Shown here in pieces: positions 1 to 10,494 of a stretch of DNA of 64,000 bases (position 1 is the stretch's first letter; every line of letters begins with the position of its first letter). The stretch lies in contig NC_092333.1 in assembly GCF_046630445.1 (NCBI RefSeq), positions 6,940,501 through 7,004,500 of the forward strand. The letters run 5' to 3'. The stretch comes from Rutidosis leptorrhynchoides. Lineage: Eukaryota > Streptophyta > Magnoliopsida > Asterales > Asteraceae. A program made the translations under genes and the position numbers. The notes beneath the pieces were generated by a model that was not told where the DNA came from, searched no databases, and worked only from the letters and a program-made list of their open reading frames with translations.

Positions 1-678
1 AAATAATAGAATCGATTAGCTGTAAACAAAAATTGGTGGGATTGGTCGACAATACCTCACGAGGGTGCAGGAACAGAAGGAAACAAAACAGATTAAAACA
101 AAAAACAAAATATACGCCTGATATATATCTATTTCTATATATTTATTATTTTAGTTTTTAATAATTAATAATTTTATTAATAATAATAATATTGATATTA
201 TTATTAATAATTAATAATAATAACATAGACATACTAATAATAATGATAATATTAAGAGAAATAATAATATGTCTCAATAACAATAATTTTTAGTGAAATT
301 TATAATAATAATATTATTGATAATTATTATAATAATAATACTAATTTTATTAATATTAATAATATTATTAGTAAAAATAAATTATTTATATCACATTTCA
401 TATCTATATATAATATCTTAAAAATAGTTATACTAATAACACTAGTATCGATATTATTATTAAAAGTAATAACAACATTGTTATAACAATTATAACTAAT
501 ATATTAGTATTACAATTTATGGATTATGTATTATAACTATATAATAGGTTATATAGTAATGAGTATTATATATTTTAATAGTAATAATATTTAATTATAA
601 TGAAGATATAACAAGTTACATGTTTTCAATATTAACAATACATATATTGATATTAGTGATAATAAAAGCAATTATAAC

Positions 679-745
<67 letters not shown>

Positions 746-1078
746 CTATTTAATCATGGAATTATAATAACATATACATATTTAAATATATTAACAATAC
801 TTAATTATTCTAATTGTTATTTTACATTTTAAATTCTAATTATTTAAAGTATACATTATTAAATCAAAATATTATATATTCTAATGTTTATATTTATATA
901 ATATATACATATTTATTTACAAATAATTGTTCGTGAATCATCGAGCACAGTCAGAGTGTCAATTGAATATATGAAACAGTTCAACTTTTCGAGACTCAAC
1001 CTAACAGACTTTGTTTATCGTGTCGAAATCATATAAAAATTACGTTTAAATTTGGTTGAAAATTTCCCGGTCGTCACA
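1..1078 (-). repeat. R0 3' LTR (first ~1.08 kb of the LTR, truncated by window edge)
   Basis: The minus-strand LTR starts TGTGACGACC at 1078, directly after the polypurine region. It is extremely AT-rich (TAA/ATT and TA tracts). It repeats almost base for base at 34427-35124 plus 49641-49969, where a LINE interrupts it. The main visible difference is a longer TA microsatellite here. No credible protein is encoded; the YIYIYI-type frame is microsatellite translation. Confidence 0.9.
682..742. repeat. (TA)n microsatellite in R0 3' LTR
   Basis: About 30 uninterrupted TA units. The same LTR position in the other R0 LTR is much shorter (around 35107-35114), so the tract changed length after insertion. 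The LINE in the other copy inserted immediately beside this tract, at a T-rich target. Confidence 0.95.
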
Positions 1079-1115
1079 GTACCTACCCGTTAAAGAAATT
1101 TCGTCCCGAAATTTG
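1079..1115 (-). promoter_or_regulatory. R0 polypurine tract and 3' hairpin module
   Basis: On the minus strand the inverted repeat AAATTTCGGGACGAAATTT is followed by TTTAACGGGTAGGTAC, directly abutting the LTR start TGTGACG. This is where plus-strand primer (PPT) should form. The same module precedes the 3' LTRs of R1, R2 and R3. Confidence 0.75.
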
Positions 1116-1915
1116 ATCGAGGTCGTCATGGCTAACAATAAGAATGTTTTCATGATGAATCTGAGTTGTTAAATAGAGTTTTATCACTATTAATTAATAT
1201 AGATAAAACGATTTGATTACTCGAAGCGTACGAATGAAGCTATCTCTAAATAGTGAAATGAGATAAGCAAGTTTCATCATAACTTTTCACTAGTCATAGT
1301 TGAATTTAGAACGATAAGGTGTGTCTTAACTTTTGACGTTGTCTTGATTGAATTCCGGAATTCAAGGGATTCAAAGAAAATCTTCGAAATCTAAAAGATT
1401 TTATTCTTCGACGAATAATGAAATTAAGATCTCTATATTTAAATACGATGATCTGCCTCGATTACTCTGTCTGATATTTCCATTATAAATTTAAACTTTT
1501 TCCGTTCCATTATTTTCACCGTCCTTATTCTTTCTTCCTCGATTCATACTTTCAAAAGATTGTGAAAATGCTCAATCCAGTTCTGGTTCTTGACATTTTC
1601 CTAGTTATCGTATCTGTCATTCTTCTTTTCCATTTACCACCGGAGGAATCTATTCACTTCTACTATTACCTTGGGGTTATAGTATTTATAATTCTCCCGT
1701 GTCTTTATATTGCTATACGCATTGATATACACGGTTTGTAATGGTTATCGGGCTTTTATTTTCCCCTTATCTTTTCGAGTCTCATGCTTTTATTTCCTCT
1801 TCCTGACTTCAAGTCAAACGAATAATGGTCCAGAATTCGTAGATATGAAATTCTAAATGAACATAGCTAATTTTCTAGGAGAGATATTGTAATAGCACGA
1901 TCTTGATTGGTTAAA

Positions 1916-2101
1916 TTACCCGGATTCAATAGAGGAGATAGAACTATCAAGAAAATATGTTTCTTGATATGTTTTTAGATTAGGTAGAATGTAAGAGTCG
2001 TGTAATATGGCACATGATGACGTTATGATCTGTGAATCATCATGTTCCATTAGAAACTCAGCATGACTTACTGTAATATAATCACGTTGATCAAGTGTCA
2101 T
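1916..2101 (-). CDS. Small conserved reading frame of the R0/R3 family, unknown function
   Basis: An open frame of 61 codons on the minus strand, starting MTLDQRDYITVSHAEFL. No domain recognised: rich in Asp, Ser, Ile and Tyr, no signal peptide or membrane segment. The same start and amino-acid order are in R3 at 44966 onward, where a one-base insertion breaks the frame after about 17 codons. The sequence is therefore a shared part of the family and not a chance frame. Whether it is translated is unknown. It may be part of a longer, partly lost protein. Confidence 0.4.
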   Translation of the reverse strand: MTLDQRDYITVSHAEFLMEHDDSQIITSSCAILHDSYILPNLKTYQETYFLDSSISSIESG

Positions 2102-2353
2102 TATATCATACTAACTCATGCATCAGTTCCCAACACTACTTCAAAAACATTCATATTTTAAGTTCGAAGTTTTACAAGATATAGAAACTAAACAGTTTCC
2201 TTTATGATGTAATACAGATAACGCGAAGAGATAAATGATTTCAGATAAGAATTGTTATGAAAATATCTTCAGAAATATCGAAGATATTTATGATGATAAT
2301 TTGGAATTTCTAAGTTCGATGGTTGATGAAGAAAGATTATTCGTAAAATTTTA

Positions 2354-2610
2354 AGATGAGTACGGAGCAAGATATTCGTTGAAGGTTTCATCAGATCCAG
2401 AATTACCAGAATTCTTTGAATATATGGTATGGTCCTTGTATTTGGCCTTGGTCTCCTTCATGGTTTGCTCAATCTGTTTTTTTTTCAGTACCAAATTTTC
2501 TATCGAGCGTTCCTAACACTCCCTTCTTTATCATCAAACTTTTGGCCGTTTAGACCATCTACGATTTTTCTGTTTCCTCTGCATTTAATGCTACGATATC
2601 TGAATCATTG
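2354..2610 (-). pseudogene. Captured fragment of host poly(A)-binding protein gene (end of RRM3 to start of RRM4), decayed
   Basis: On the minus strand, after allowing frameshifts, the translation has LNGQKFDDKE (end of RRM3 in cytoplasmic PABPs), then the inter-RRM linker as IEQTMKETKAKYKD, then IYSKN..GNSGSDETFNEYLAPY, matching the RRM4 start pattern NLYVKNLDDS..DEKLNELF.PYG. The expected Trp after KFDDKE is replaced and the linker is frameshifted, so it is not functional protein. The fragment lies in the sense direction of R0, between the coiled-coil frame and the 61-codon frame. It occurs at the equivalent place in R3, so capture preceded the split of the two copies. Confidence 0.8.
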
Positions 2611-2619
2611 GTTATCAAT

Positions 2620-4130
2620 CCGAGGTGGTTTCAGAAGAATTGTGTTTTTAGATGATTAAACGCTAATGGTAATATGGTGAAGTTCTCCGGTAACGATGAC
2701 GAAAGAGAAACTTATATATCAAGGTTATAATAAGGCTTATTCGAATGAAAGTCGAAGTTGGTTTGCTGGAGTTATGATAAAATTGGCTACTTTTGAAAGG
2801 AATTGCAAAGTTATTTTCGGTAATAGCAACGCCAAAGGAGCTAGCATAGATACGTGTTAAACCCAGGTTCTGAGTATTTTCAGGTGCATAATTATATGCA
2901 TCAATCTTTTCTTCCGTATATGGAGTGCGGTTGGGTCATCCTCTCGATTGAGGTGTTTTCAAGAATCATAAAAGGTTTGAACGCAGATTGTAATCATCAA
3001 GATATAAATGAGGTTTAAGATGAGATCAAGTGGCAAACTTGAAGAAATGTTTAGTTTCATATGTTATAATCAATATTTTAATTCATTTTAATTGTCCAAT
3101 GTTATTAGTCCACAGTCGATAGTCCACAGTAACAGTCCAATAATTCATATATAGTTTAATATATAATATTCGAATTAATTAATACGTATCGTGACCCGTG
3201 TACATGTCTCAGACTCGATCACAACTCAAAGTATATATATATTATTGTAGAATCAACCTCAACCCTGTATAGCTAACTCGATCATTACTGCATATAGAGT
3301 GTCTATGGTTATTCCAAATAATATATATAGATGCGTCGATATGATATCAAAACCTTGTATACGTGTCCCGATATTTAAAGTGCGTAAAATAAATAACAGA
3401 ATTTAAATGACGATAAATAAAATTGCGAGAATATAAATTTCAATAAATAAATTGTGATAAATAAAATGTAATCAGTTAGCTAGGAACAGTTAGCGTGGAT
3501 TCTTAACAAAATTTCTCATAGTTGATTTGTTTGTTTCTAACAAATTTTAATGCTTTCTTCATTATGCCACTTGTTGGATTCTGATAGGTCAAAATCCAAA
3601 TATGAAATTGAATGAAAATGGTTATTCTGTGGTGAACGAATATGTATATTGGTGGATGTAAGTAGGATAGTAAATGACCGTTGAATCAGATTTGAGGAAT
3701 GTACAATGTAACTTATTATTGTGAAATCTAAATATTCCTCGGGTATTACCTACCCGTTAAAATATTTTCACCATTAACAGTTTGTACAAAATAACTTTTA
3801 ATTACAATCTTTATGAAAATATACTTACAAATATATTTTCTTCAGATGTAATCATGGATTTATAGATATCGATTGTTAAATCGTTGATGAAAAATGTGAA
3901 TGATAACATATGTGAATTGATTATGATAGAAGCCCTTTTAAAGCTTCTTTTATTTTTCTCGGGTATTACCTACCCGTTAAAAAATTCACACATCATAGTT
4001 AATATGAAAAGAATTTTGATTACGATCTCAAGATATACATAAATATATACACATATATCTTTTAATCGTGAACAGAAAGTAATGAATTAATATTTCATAA
4101 TTCATCATTCCCGGTACTCTTCGATGTCTA
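2620..4130 (-). other. R0 interior between PABP fragment and accessory frame
   Basis: No protein of any length was recognised. It contains two sense-strand copies (3740-3772 and 3955-3990) of TTTTAACGGGTAGGTAATACCCG, a hairpin resembling the terminal polypurine tract. The part near 2700-2900 aligns by eye with R3 around 44020-44160 (shared TTTAACACGTATC and TTCGAATAAGCCTTATT), supporting common descent. Confidence 0.6.
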
Positions 4131-4136
4131 TGGTGC

Positions 4137-4505
4137 TTACGGAGCTTGTGGTGATGGAAATGATGCTGGTGCTGGTGGTGTTGCTGTTGGTGTTGGTACT
4201 GCTTGTGGTACCTGCGTAGTAGATGCGAGCCTAGCTTCCAAATCGAACACCGTCACCTCCAAGGTTTCTACTTTACGCTCGAGTCTATGAATTAGTTCTA
4301 CCCATTCTTCCGTAAGGTTTGTCAATTCTTGATATTTAGTTCGAAGTCTTCTAACTTCTTCTAATAATCCTATCTGATTAGAATTCGGGAGTAGAGGATG
4401 AATACTATCTTTAATGACATCGAGTCGACCTTCGAGGCAGAAAATCCGTGCAAAAAGAGTGAAAACGGTATTGCGAACAGGTTCGCCGGTAAGCGGTTCG
4501 AGCAC
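4137..4505 (-). CDS. R0 accessory reading frame: LTGEP motif plus coiled coil and Pro/Thr-rich tail
   Basis: Frame of 122 codons. It begins MLEPLTGEPVRNTVFTLF, then a leucine-heptad region (about residues 40-95, EEVRRLRTKYQEL...LIHRLERKVETLE) likely to form a coiled coil, then a Pro/Thr/Ala tail. Upstream, to 4684, out-of-frame sequence reads SSSDSEDSVTG..QPI, matching the N-terminus of R3's frame. The original protein therefore started earlier and this copy is frameshifted. The R3 homologue is at 42728-43287. No gag zinc knuckle is present. A role as a structural or RNA-packaging protein is only a guess. Confidence 0.5.
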   Translation of the reverse strand: MLEPLTGEPVRNTVFTLFARIFCLEGRLDVIKDSIHPLLPNSNQIGLLEEVRRLRTKYQELTNLTEEWVELIHRLERKVETLEVTVFDLEARLASTTQVPQAVPTPTATPPAPASFPSPQAP

Positions 4506-4984
4506 TCCGACGTTAGGTGGTAAGTTCGGTTCGTGATATGGATACCTTCTTCATTTCTCCATAGGGTAAGTATTTCGCGAACCCATCACCACTTTCTAAA
4601 GAAGTCACGGTAGTTGATCGGTTGGTGCGCTCCCGTCACGCTGTCTTCAGAGTCAGAGGAACTTGGTCAATTTGTAGAGGCCATCTTATGCGATCCCAGA
4701 AAGATTTTTGGTATGAAAAGTTTAGTGACAGTAATTAATAGTTGGATGGTATTCTCAATGCATAATATGCATAGATATATATAGTACCAGGATCCCTTAA
4801 ATTACGGAGAAATTTAAGGGAGATATCTGGCAAAGTTTACCGTAATAGATACGTTAAGATATGAATTTGTCTATACACTATCTATGCAATTAAGGCAGTA
4901 GGATGTGTCTAGACTTAGGAATGATAAGCAGGTAATTTACTACGGATGATAAGTAGATGATTTCCGACTAGAAATGATAAGTAT

Positions 4985-5071
4985 AACTTTTGACATGCAG
5001 ACACGGTCGAAGTCCAGACTCATTAATGCATCCTAACAACTATCAGTTAGACACACTAATGCAAGACCTGG
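4985..5071 (-). promoter_or_regulatory. R0 leader downstream of primer site (continues at 29192-29223)
   Basis: On the minus strand this reads TCTTGCATTAGTGTGTCTAAC...GTTAGGATGCATTAATGAGTCTGGACTTCGACCG. R1, R2 and R3 have the same leader at the same distance from the primer site. R1 inserted inside this leader, leaving the primer site on its far side at 29212. Confidence 0.75.
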
Positions 5072-8000
5072 TGTAGTGACCCGAACTTTTCCATGTTTAT
5101 ATATATTAATTGAGATTGATATTTACATTATTAAATGTTTCCAACATGTTAAGCAATCAAACTTGTTAAGACTTGATTAATTGAAATAGGTTTCATATAG
5201 ACAATTGACCACCCAAGTTGACCGGTGATTCACGAACGTTAAAACTTGTAAAAACTATATGATGACATATATATGGTTATATATATAGTTAAAATTATAT
5301 TATGATAATTAAACATATCATTAAGTATATTAACAATGAACTACATATGTAAAAACAAGACTACTAACTTAATAATTTTGAAACGAGACATATATGTAAC
5401 GATTATCGTTGTAACGACATTTAATGTATATATATCATATTAAGAGATATTCGTACATCATAATATCATGATAATATAATAATTTAAAATCTCTTTTGAT
5501 ATTATAAACATTGGGTTAACAACATTTAACAAGATCGTTAACCTAAAGGTTTCAAAACAACATTTACATGTAACGACTAACGATGACTTAACGACTCAGT
5601 TAAAATGTATATACATGTAGTGTTTTAATATGTATTTATATACTTTTGAAAGACTTCAATACACTTATCAAAATACTTCTACTTAACAAAAATGCTTACA
5701 ATTACATCCTCGTTCAGTTTCATCAACAATTCTACTCGTATGCACCCGTATTCGTACTCGTACAATACACAGCTTTTAGATGTATGTACTATTGGTATAT
5801 ACACTCCAATGATCAGCTCTTAGCAGCCCATGTGAGTCACCTAACACATGTGGGAACCATCATTTGGCAACTAGCATGAAATATCTCATAAAATTACAAA
5901 AATATGAGTAATCATTCATGACTTATTTACATGAAAACAAAATTACATATCCTTTATATCTAATCCATACACCAACGACCAAAAACACCTACAAACACTT
6001 TCATTCTTCAATTTTCTTCATCTAATTGATCTCTCTCAAGTTCTATCTTCAAGTTCTAAGTGTTCTTCATAAATTCCAAAAGTTCTAGTTTCATAAAATC
6101 AAGAATACTTTCAAGTTTGCTAGCTCACTTCCAATCTTGTAAGGTGATCATCCAACCTCAAGAAATCTTTGTTTCTTACAGTAGGTTATCATTCTAATAC
6201 AAGGTAATAATCACATTCAAACTTTGGTTCAATTTCTATAACTATAACAATCTTATTTCAAGTGATGATCTTACTTGAACTTGTTTTCGTGTCATGATTC
6301 TGCTTCAAGAACTTCGAGCCATCCAAGGATCCATTGAAGCTAGATCCATTTTTCTATTTTCCAGTAGGTTTATCCAAGAAAATTAAGGTAGTAATGATGT
6401 TCATAACATCATTCGATTCATACATATAAAGCTATCTTATTCGAAGGTTTAAACTTGTAATCACTAGAACATAGTTTAGTTAATTCTAAACTTGTTCGCA
6501 AACAAAAGTTTATCCTTCTAACTTGACTTTTAAAATCAACTAAACACATGTTCTATATCTATATGATATGCTAACTTAATGATTTAAAACCTGGAAACAC
6601 GAAAAACACCGTAAAACCGGATTTACGCCGTAGTAGTAACACCGCGGGCTGTTTTGGGTTAGTTAATTAAAAACTATGATAAACTTTGATTTAAAAGTTG
6701 TTATTCTGAGAAAATGATTTTTATTATGAACATGAAACTATATCCAAAAATTATGGTTAAACTCAAAGTGGAAGTATGTTTTCTAAAATGGTCATCTAGA
6801 CGTCGTTCTTTCGACTGAAATGACTACCTTTACAAAAACGACTTGTAACTTATTTTTCCGACTATAAACCTATACTTTTTCTGTTTAGATTCATAAAATA
6901 GAGTTCAATATGAAACCATAGCAATTTGATTCACTCAAAACGGATTTAAAATGAAGAAGTTATGGGTAAAACAAGATTGGATAATTTTTCTCATTTTAGC
7001 TACGTGAAAATTGGTAACAAATCTATTCCAACCATAACTTAATCAACTTGTATTGTATATTATGTAATCTTGAGATACCATAGACACGTATACAATGTTT
7101 CGACCTATCATGTCGACACATCTATATATATTTCGGAACAACCATAGACACTCTATATGTGAATGTTGGAGTTAGCTATACAGGGTTGAGGTTGATTCCA
7201 AAATATATATAGTTTGAGTTGTGATCAATACTGAGATACGTATACACTGGGTCGTGGATTGATTCAAGATAATATTTATCGATTTATTTCTGTACATCTA
7301 ACTGTGGACAACTAGTTGTAGGTTACTAACAAGGACAGCTGACTTAATAAACTTAAAACATCAAAATATATTAAAAGTGTTGTAAATATATTTTGAACAT
7401 ACTTTGATATATATGTATATATTGTTATAGGTTCGTGAATCAACCAGTGGCCAAGTCTTACTTCCCGACGAAGTAAAAATCTGTGAAAGTGAGTTATAGT
7501 CCCACTTTTAAAATCTAATATTTTTGGGATGAGAATACATGCATGTTTTATAAATGATTTACAAAATAGACACAAGTACGTGAAACTACATTCTATGGTT
7601 GAATTATCGAAATCGAATATGCCCCTTTTTATTAAGTCTGGTAATCTAAGAATTAGGGAACAGACACCCTAATTGACGCGAATCCTAAAGATAGATCTAT
7701 TGGGCCTAACAAACCCCATCCAAAGTACCGGATGCTTTAGTACTTCGAAATTTATATCATATCCGAAGGGTGTCCCGGAATGATGGGGATATTCTTATAT
7801 ATGCATCTTGTTAATGTCGGTTACCAGGTGTTCACCATATGAATGATTTTTATCTCTATGTATGGGATGTGTATTGAAATATGAAATCTTGTGGTCTATT
7901 ATTATGATTTGATATATATAGGTTAAACCTATAACTCACCAACATTTTTGTTGACGTTTTAAGCATGTTTATTCTCAGGTGATTATTAAGAGCTTCCGCT

Positions 8001-8321
8001 GTCGCATACTTAAATAAGGACGAGATTTGGAGTCCATACTTGTATGATATTGTGTAAAAACTGCATTCAAGAAACTTATTTTGTTGTAACATATTTGTAT
8101 TGTAAACCATTATGTAATGGTCGTGTGTAAACAGGATATTTTAGATTATCATTATTTGATAATCTACGTAAAGCTTTTTAAACCTTTATTGATGAAATAA
8201 AGGTTATGGTTTGTTTTAAAATGAATGCAGTCTTTGAAAAACGTCTCATATAGAGGTCAAAACCTCGCAACGAAATCAATTAATATGGAACGTTTTTAAT
8301 CAATAAGAACGGGACATTTCA
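5072..8321 (+). repeat. R1 5' LTR
   Basis: A long LTR with no credible coding sequence. Near its 3' end is a segment found in related form in all long LTRs here (ACTCACCAAC..., GTTGAC, AAGCATGTTTATTCTCAGGTG, about 7935-7980), probably R/U5 RNA-processing sequence. It ends GGGACATTTCA immediately before the primer site. Confidence 0.93.
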
Positions 8322-8530
8322 GTTGGTATCAGAGCGTTGGTCTTAGAGAACCAGAAAATTTGCATTAGTGTGTCTTATCGAGTTTGTTAGGATGCATTAG
8401 TGAGTCTGGACTTCGACCGTGTTTTCTTTAAAAATGATTGCTTAACATTTTTGTTGGAAACTATATATTTTTAACATATGAATATTATGTGATATATTAA
8501 TCTCTTAACGTGTTTGATATTATGTGATAG
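8322..8530 (+). promoter_or_regulatory. R1 primer-binding site and leader
   Basis: TGGTATCAGAGC at 8324-8335 is complementary to the 3' end of plant initiator-Met tRNA and follows the LTR by 2 nt. The leader continues GTTGGTCTTAGAGAACCAG, TTTGCATTAGTGTGTC and GTTAGGATGCATTAGTGAGTCTGGAC, shared with R0, R2 and R3. It ends at GTGATAG just before the first ATG (8531), a start context identical in R2. Confidence 0.85.
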
Positions 8531-9022
8531 ATGTCTACCTCTAAAACAAGTCCCATTGACTCACCTAATAATAATGAAGAGTCAAATGTAAATTGGAATG
8601 ATTCGTGGACTGATTCACAAGTTCCCGAAGAGGAACCGGAAGAAGAGTCGGAACCGGAAGAAGAATCGGAACCGGAAGAAGAATCGGAACCGGTGGGGGA
8701 AATAATAAAACGGTTAAGTAAAAGAGAATCCTCAACCAACCGACCAAGGTTAATTATGGTCAATGGTGTTTCCGCCAAGGAAGCAAAATATTGGGAGGAT
8801 TACCAATTCTCCGATGAATCGGATTCCGACGAGAATTCCAATGATGTTATAGAAATTACCCCAACTGAATTTAAAAAGGCAAAAGAAAATAATAAGGAAA
8901 AGGGCATAAAAATAGAGAAATCTAATTCCAACCCCGATGAACTTTATATGTATCGTCAACCCCCGAAGTCCTTAAGTTGTAACAATGACCCGGGAACCTC
9001 TAAACCACCAGGTTTTTTCTAA
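8531..9022 (+). CDS. R1 acidic-repeat protein encoded upstream of gag
   Basis: Frame of 163 codons. The N-terminus is Ser/Asn/Asp-rich; then tandem copies of an 18 bp unit encode EEESEP repeats (about residues 33-56); then a Lys/Glu-rich region. The homologue in R2 (13461-13931) has the same start context, the same repeat and a basic tail. Here the basic tail (TARIRGTSYIPRNLAKRTK) lies in the next frame at about 9022-9109. A one-base change in the T-run at 9012-9017 has therefore cut it off. Acidic head plus basic tail would suit a chaperone-like or chromatin/RNA-binding role, which is inference. It is not gag: no zinc knuckle. Confidence 0.6.
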   Translation: MSTSKTSPIDSPNNNEESNVNWNDSWTDSQVPEEEPEEESEPEEESEPEEESEPVGEIIKRLSKRESSTNRPRLIMVNGVSAKEAKYWEDYQFSDESDSDENSNDVIEITPTEFKKAKENNKEKGIKIEKSNSNPDELYMYRQPPKSLSCNNDPGTSKPPGFF

Positions 9023-9265
9023 ACCAATGTGGACAACGACGGCTCGTATTAGGGGAACATCATATATCCCTAGAAACTTGGCAAAACGAACCAAAACCGA
9101 AGAAGAATAAACGAGCGAGTCGGAATAAGATAGTTGTATTCGTGTGGTGTAATATATGTAATATAGTGTTCTTATGCTTTATGATATATGTAAAAATTGC
9201 TTGTATTAATAAGTATTTTTTTTATGAATCTAACTCTTGTCTATTTTACAGTTTAAAAACACAAA

Positions 9266-9949
9266 ATGGATAGACAACCCAATATTTTAAGAGACCTACC
9301 TGGAGACATGATTGATGAAATCTTGTCTAGAGTCGGCCAGAATTCCTCGGCACAACTATTTAAGGCGAGATCAGTTTGTAAGACATTCGAAGAACGTTCC
9401 AAGAATGTCTTGGTTTATAAGAGACTTTCGTTTGAAAGATGGGGGATAGCACATTGGGAAACCCATAAGTTACGATGTGTTTACTTTGACGCATATATTG
9501 CGGGGAACCCAAATGCTATTTTACGCAACGGGTTAAGAAATTATTTTGACTCAATATATCCGAATATTGGACTTCGTGATTTAGAAAAAGCGGCTAACAT
9601 GCAACATAAAGAAGCATGTTATGCTTACGGATTAGTAATGTTCGCTTCTCACCAAAGTGAGAACAAGAACATCGGGCTACAACTATTAAACAAAATGTTT
9701 CCACAAGTGACGGAGTCGGTAATTGGGGTAAGAAATGAGGTTTTTAGATTGTTACGGGACTGTTGGACATTACGTAACCCTCGTCCCTTTGACGATGTTA
9801 CAACACGCTGTCTTATCAACGGCCATAACGGTTATGTTCCACAAGACCAAGGATGGGAAGTAGTCCTAGTAAAACCAGAATGCATGACTTGTTTCTGGAC
9901 GTATGAATTACGTGTCTTTATTGCCTTTGCTGAACGACTTGTGTACTAG
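9266..9949 (+). CDS. F-box protein captured within retrotransposon R1
   Basis: An intact, intronless 227-codon frame. Residues about 8-50 form an F-box (ILRDLPGDMIDEILSRVG...LFKARSVCKTFEE). It continues with YKRLSFERWG, then AANMQHKEACYAYGLVMFAS...NIGLQLL, a single Sel1-like segment. This is the layout of plant F-box proteins of the At1g67340/At2g35280 group. Such proteins bind SKP1 and recruit substrates to SCF ubiquitin ligases. The gene lies in sense orientation between the acidic frame and gag, inside the R1 boundaries, so it is element cargo. No stop or frameshift is visible although R1's pol has one. Lack of introns fits capture as cDNA but may also be native. Confidence 0.8.
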   Translation: MDRQPNILRDLPGDMIDEILSRVGQNSSAQLFKARSVCKTFEERSKNVLVYKRLSFERWGIAHWETHKLRCVYFDAYIAGNPNAILRNGLRNYFDSIYPNIGLRDLEKAANMQHKEACYAYGLVMFASHQSENKNIGLQLLNKMFPQVTESVIGVRNEVFRLLRDCWTLRNPRPFDDVTTRCLINGHNGYVPQDQGWEVVLVKPECMTCFWTYELRVFIAFAERLVY

Positions 9950-10124
9950 CTAGAATTATCTTCACAACTATCTTGTATCAAAGTTATTGTGTGCTATATT
10001 TCATGCTTTATGTAAAATAAGCGGTATTGTAAGTTTGTAAAATATTGTATAAAAGTTTGAACGCGAAATATTATTATAATCAGTTTTTCATATAGAATTG
10101 TAGTAGTTGAATTGTATATTAGCT

Positions 10125-10165
10125 ACTAAGTATGAACTTAACGGGTAGGTACTACCCGAATTTAA
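10125..10165 (+). promoter_or_regulatory. Internal polypurine-like hairpin upstream of gag (R1)
   Basis: CTTAACGGGTAGGTACTACCCG: the sequence GGGTAG-GTA-CTACCC is a perfect 6 bp hairpin. Its left half equals the terminal polypurine tract of R1 (25928-25941). The motif sits about 150 bp before the gag start, as in R2. Confidence 0.5.
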
Positions 10166-10290
10166 ACTTATAAAACGCTAATATGAAGAAAAATCTTTTA
10201 TAAATGAGTTCATATTATGCTACGAAATACTATTAACTACTCTTAATATTCTGTATGATTAACTTGTTCCATTTGACTATTTTGAAGGAA

Positions 10291-10494
10291 ATGGCACCGA
10301 CTACTCGACACACCGTGAATATGAATGAAGAGGAATTCCGTACTTTTCTAGCTTCAAACATAGTCGCAGTACAGGCTGCGCTACATACCAAAAATAACCT
10401 TGGATCTAGCAGTACAGGAAATCGTGTAGGATGCACCTACAAAGAATTCACTGCCTGCAAACCTTTGGAATTTGATGGAACCGAAGGACCGATC
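10291..10494 (+). pseudogene. R1 gag, first 68 codons (interrupted by R2)
   Basis: Start chosen at 10291 because MAPTTRHTVNMNEEEF... aligns with the R2 gag start ([15 protein letters not shown]...). The conserved VGCTYKEFTACKPLEFDGTEGPI matches R2's [23 protein letters not shown]. The reading frame runs straight into the TSD cgatc and resumes in frame at 21527. The extra residues and stop at 10551 come from R2's LTR. Confidence 0.9.

Noticed and set aside
620..832. Hydrophobic Ile/Tyr-repeat reading frame
   Set aside because: Translation of a (TA)n microsatellite in an LTR. The length differs in the other LTR copy.
5646..5879. 77-codon frame repeated at 26516-26749
   Set aside because: R1 LTR sequence present in both LTRs; start and composition give no sign of a protein.
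8497..8778. Antisense Ser/Gly/Asp-repeat frame opposite the R1 acidic ORF
   Set aside because: Mirror of the EEESEP-coding repeats on the other strand.
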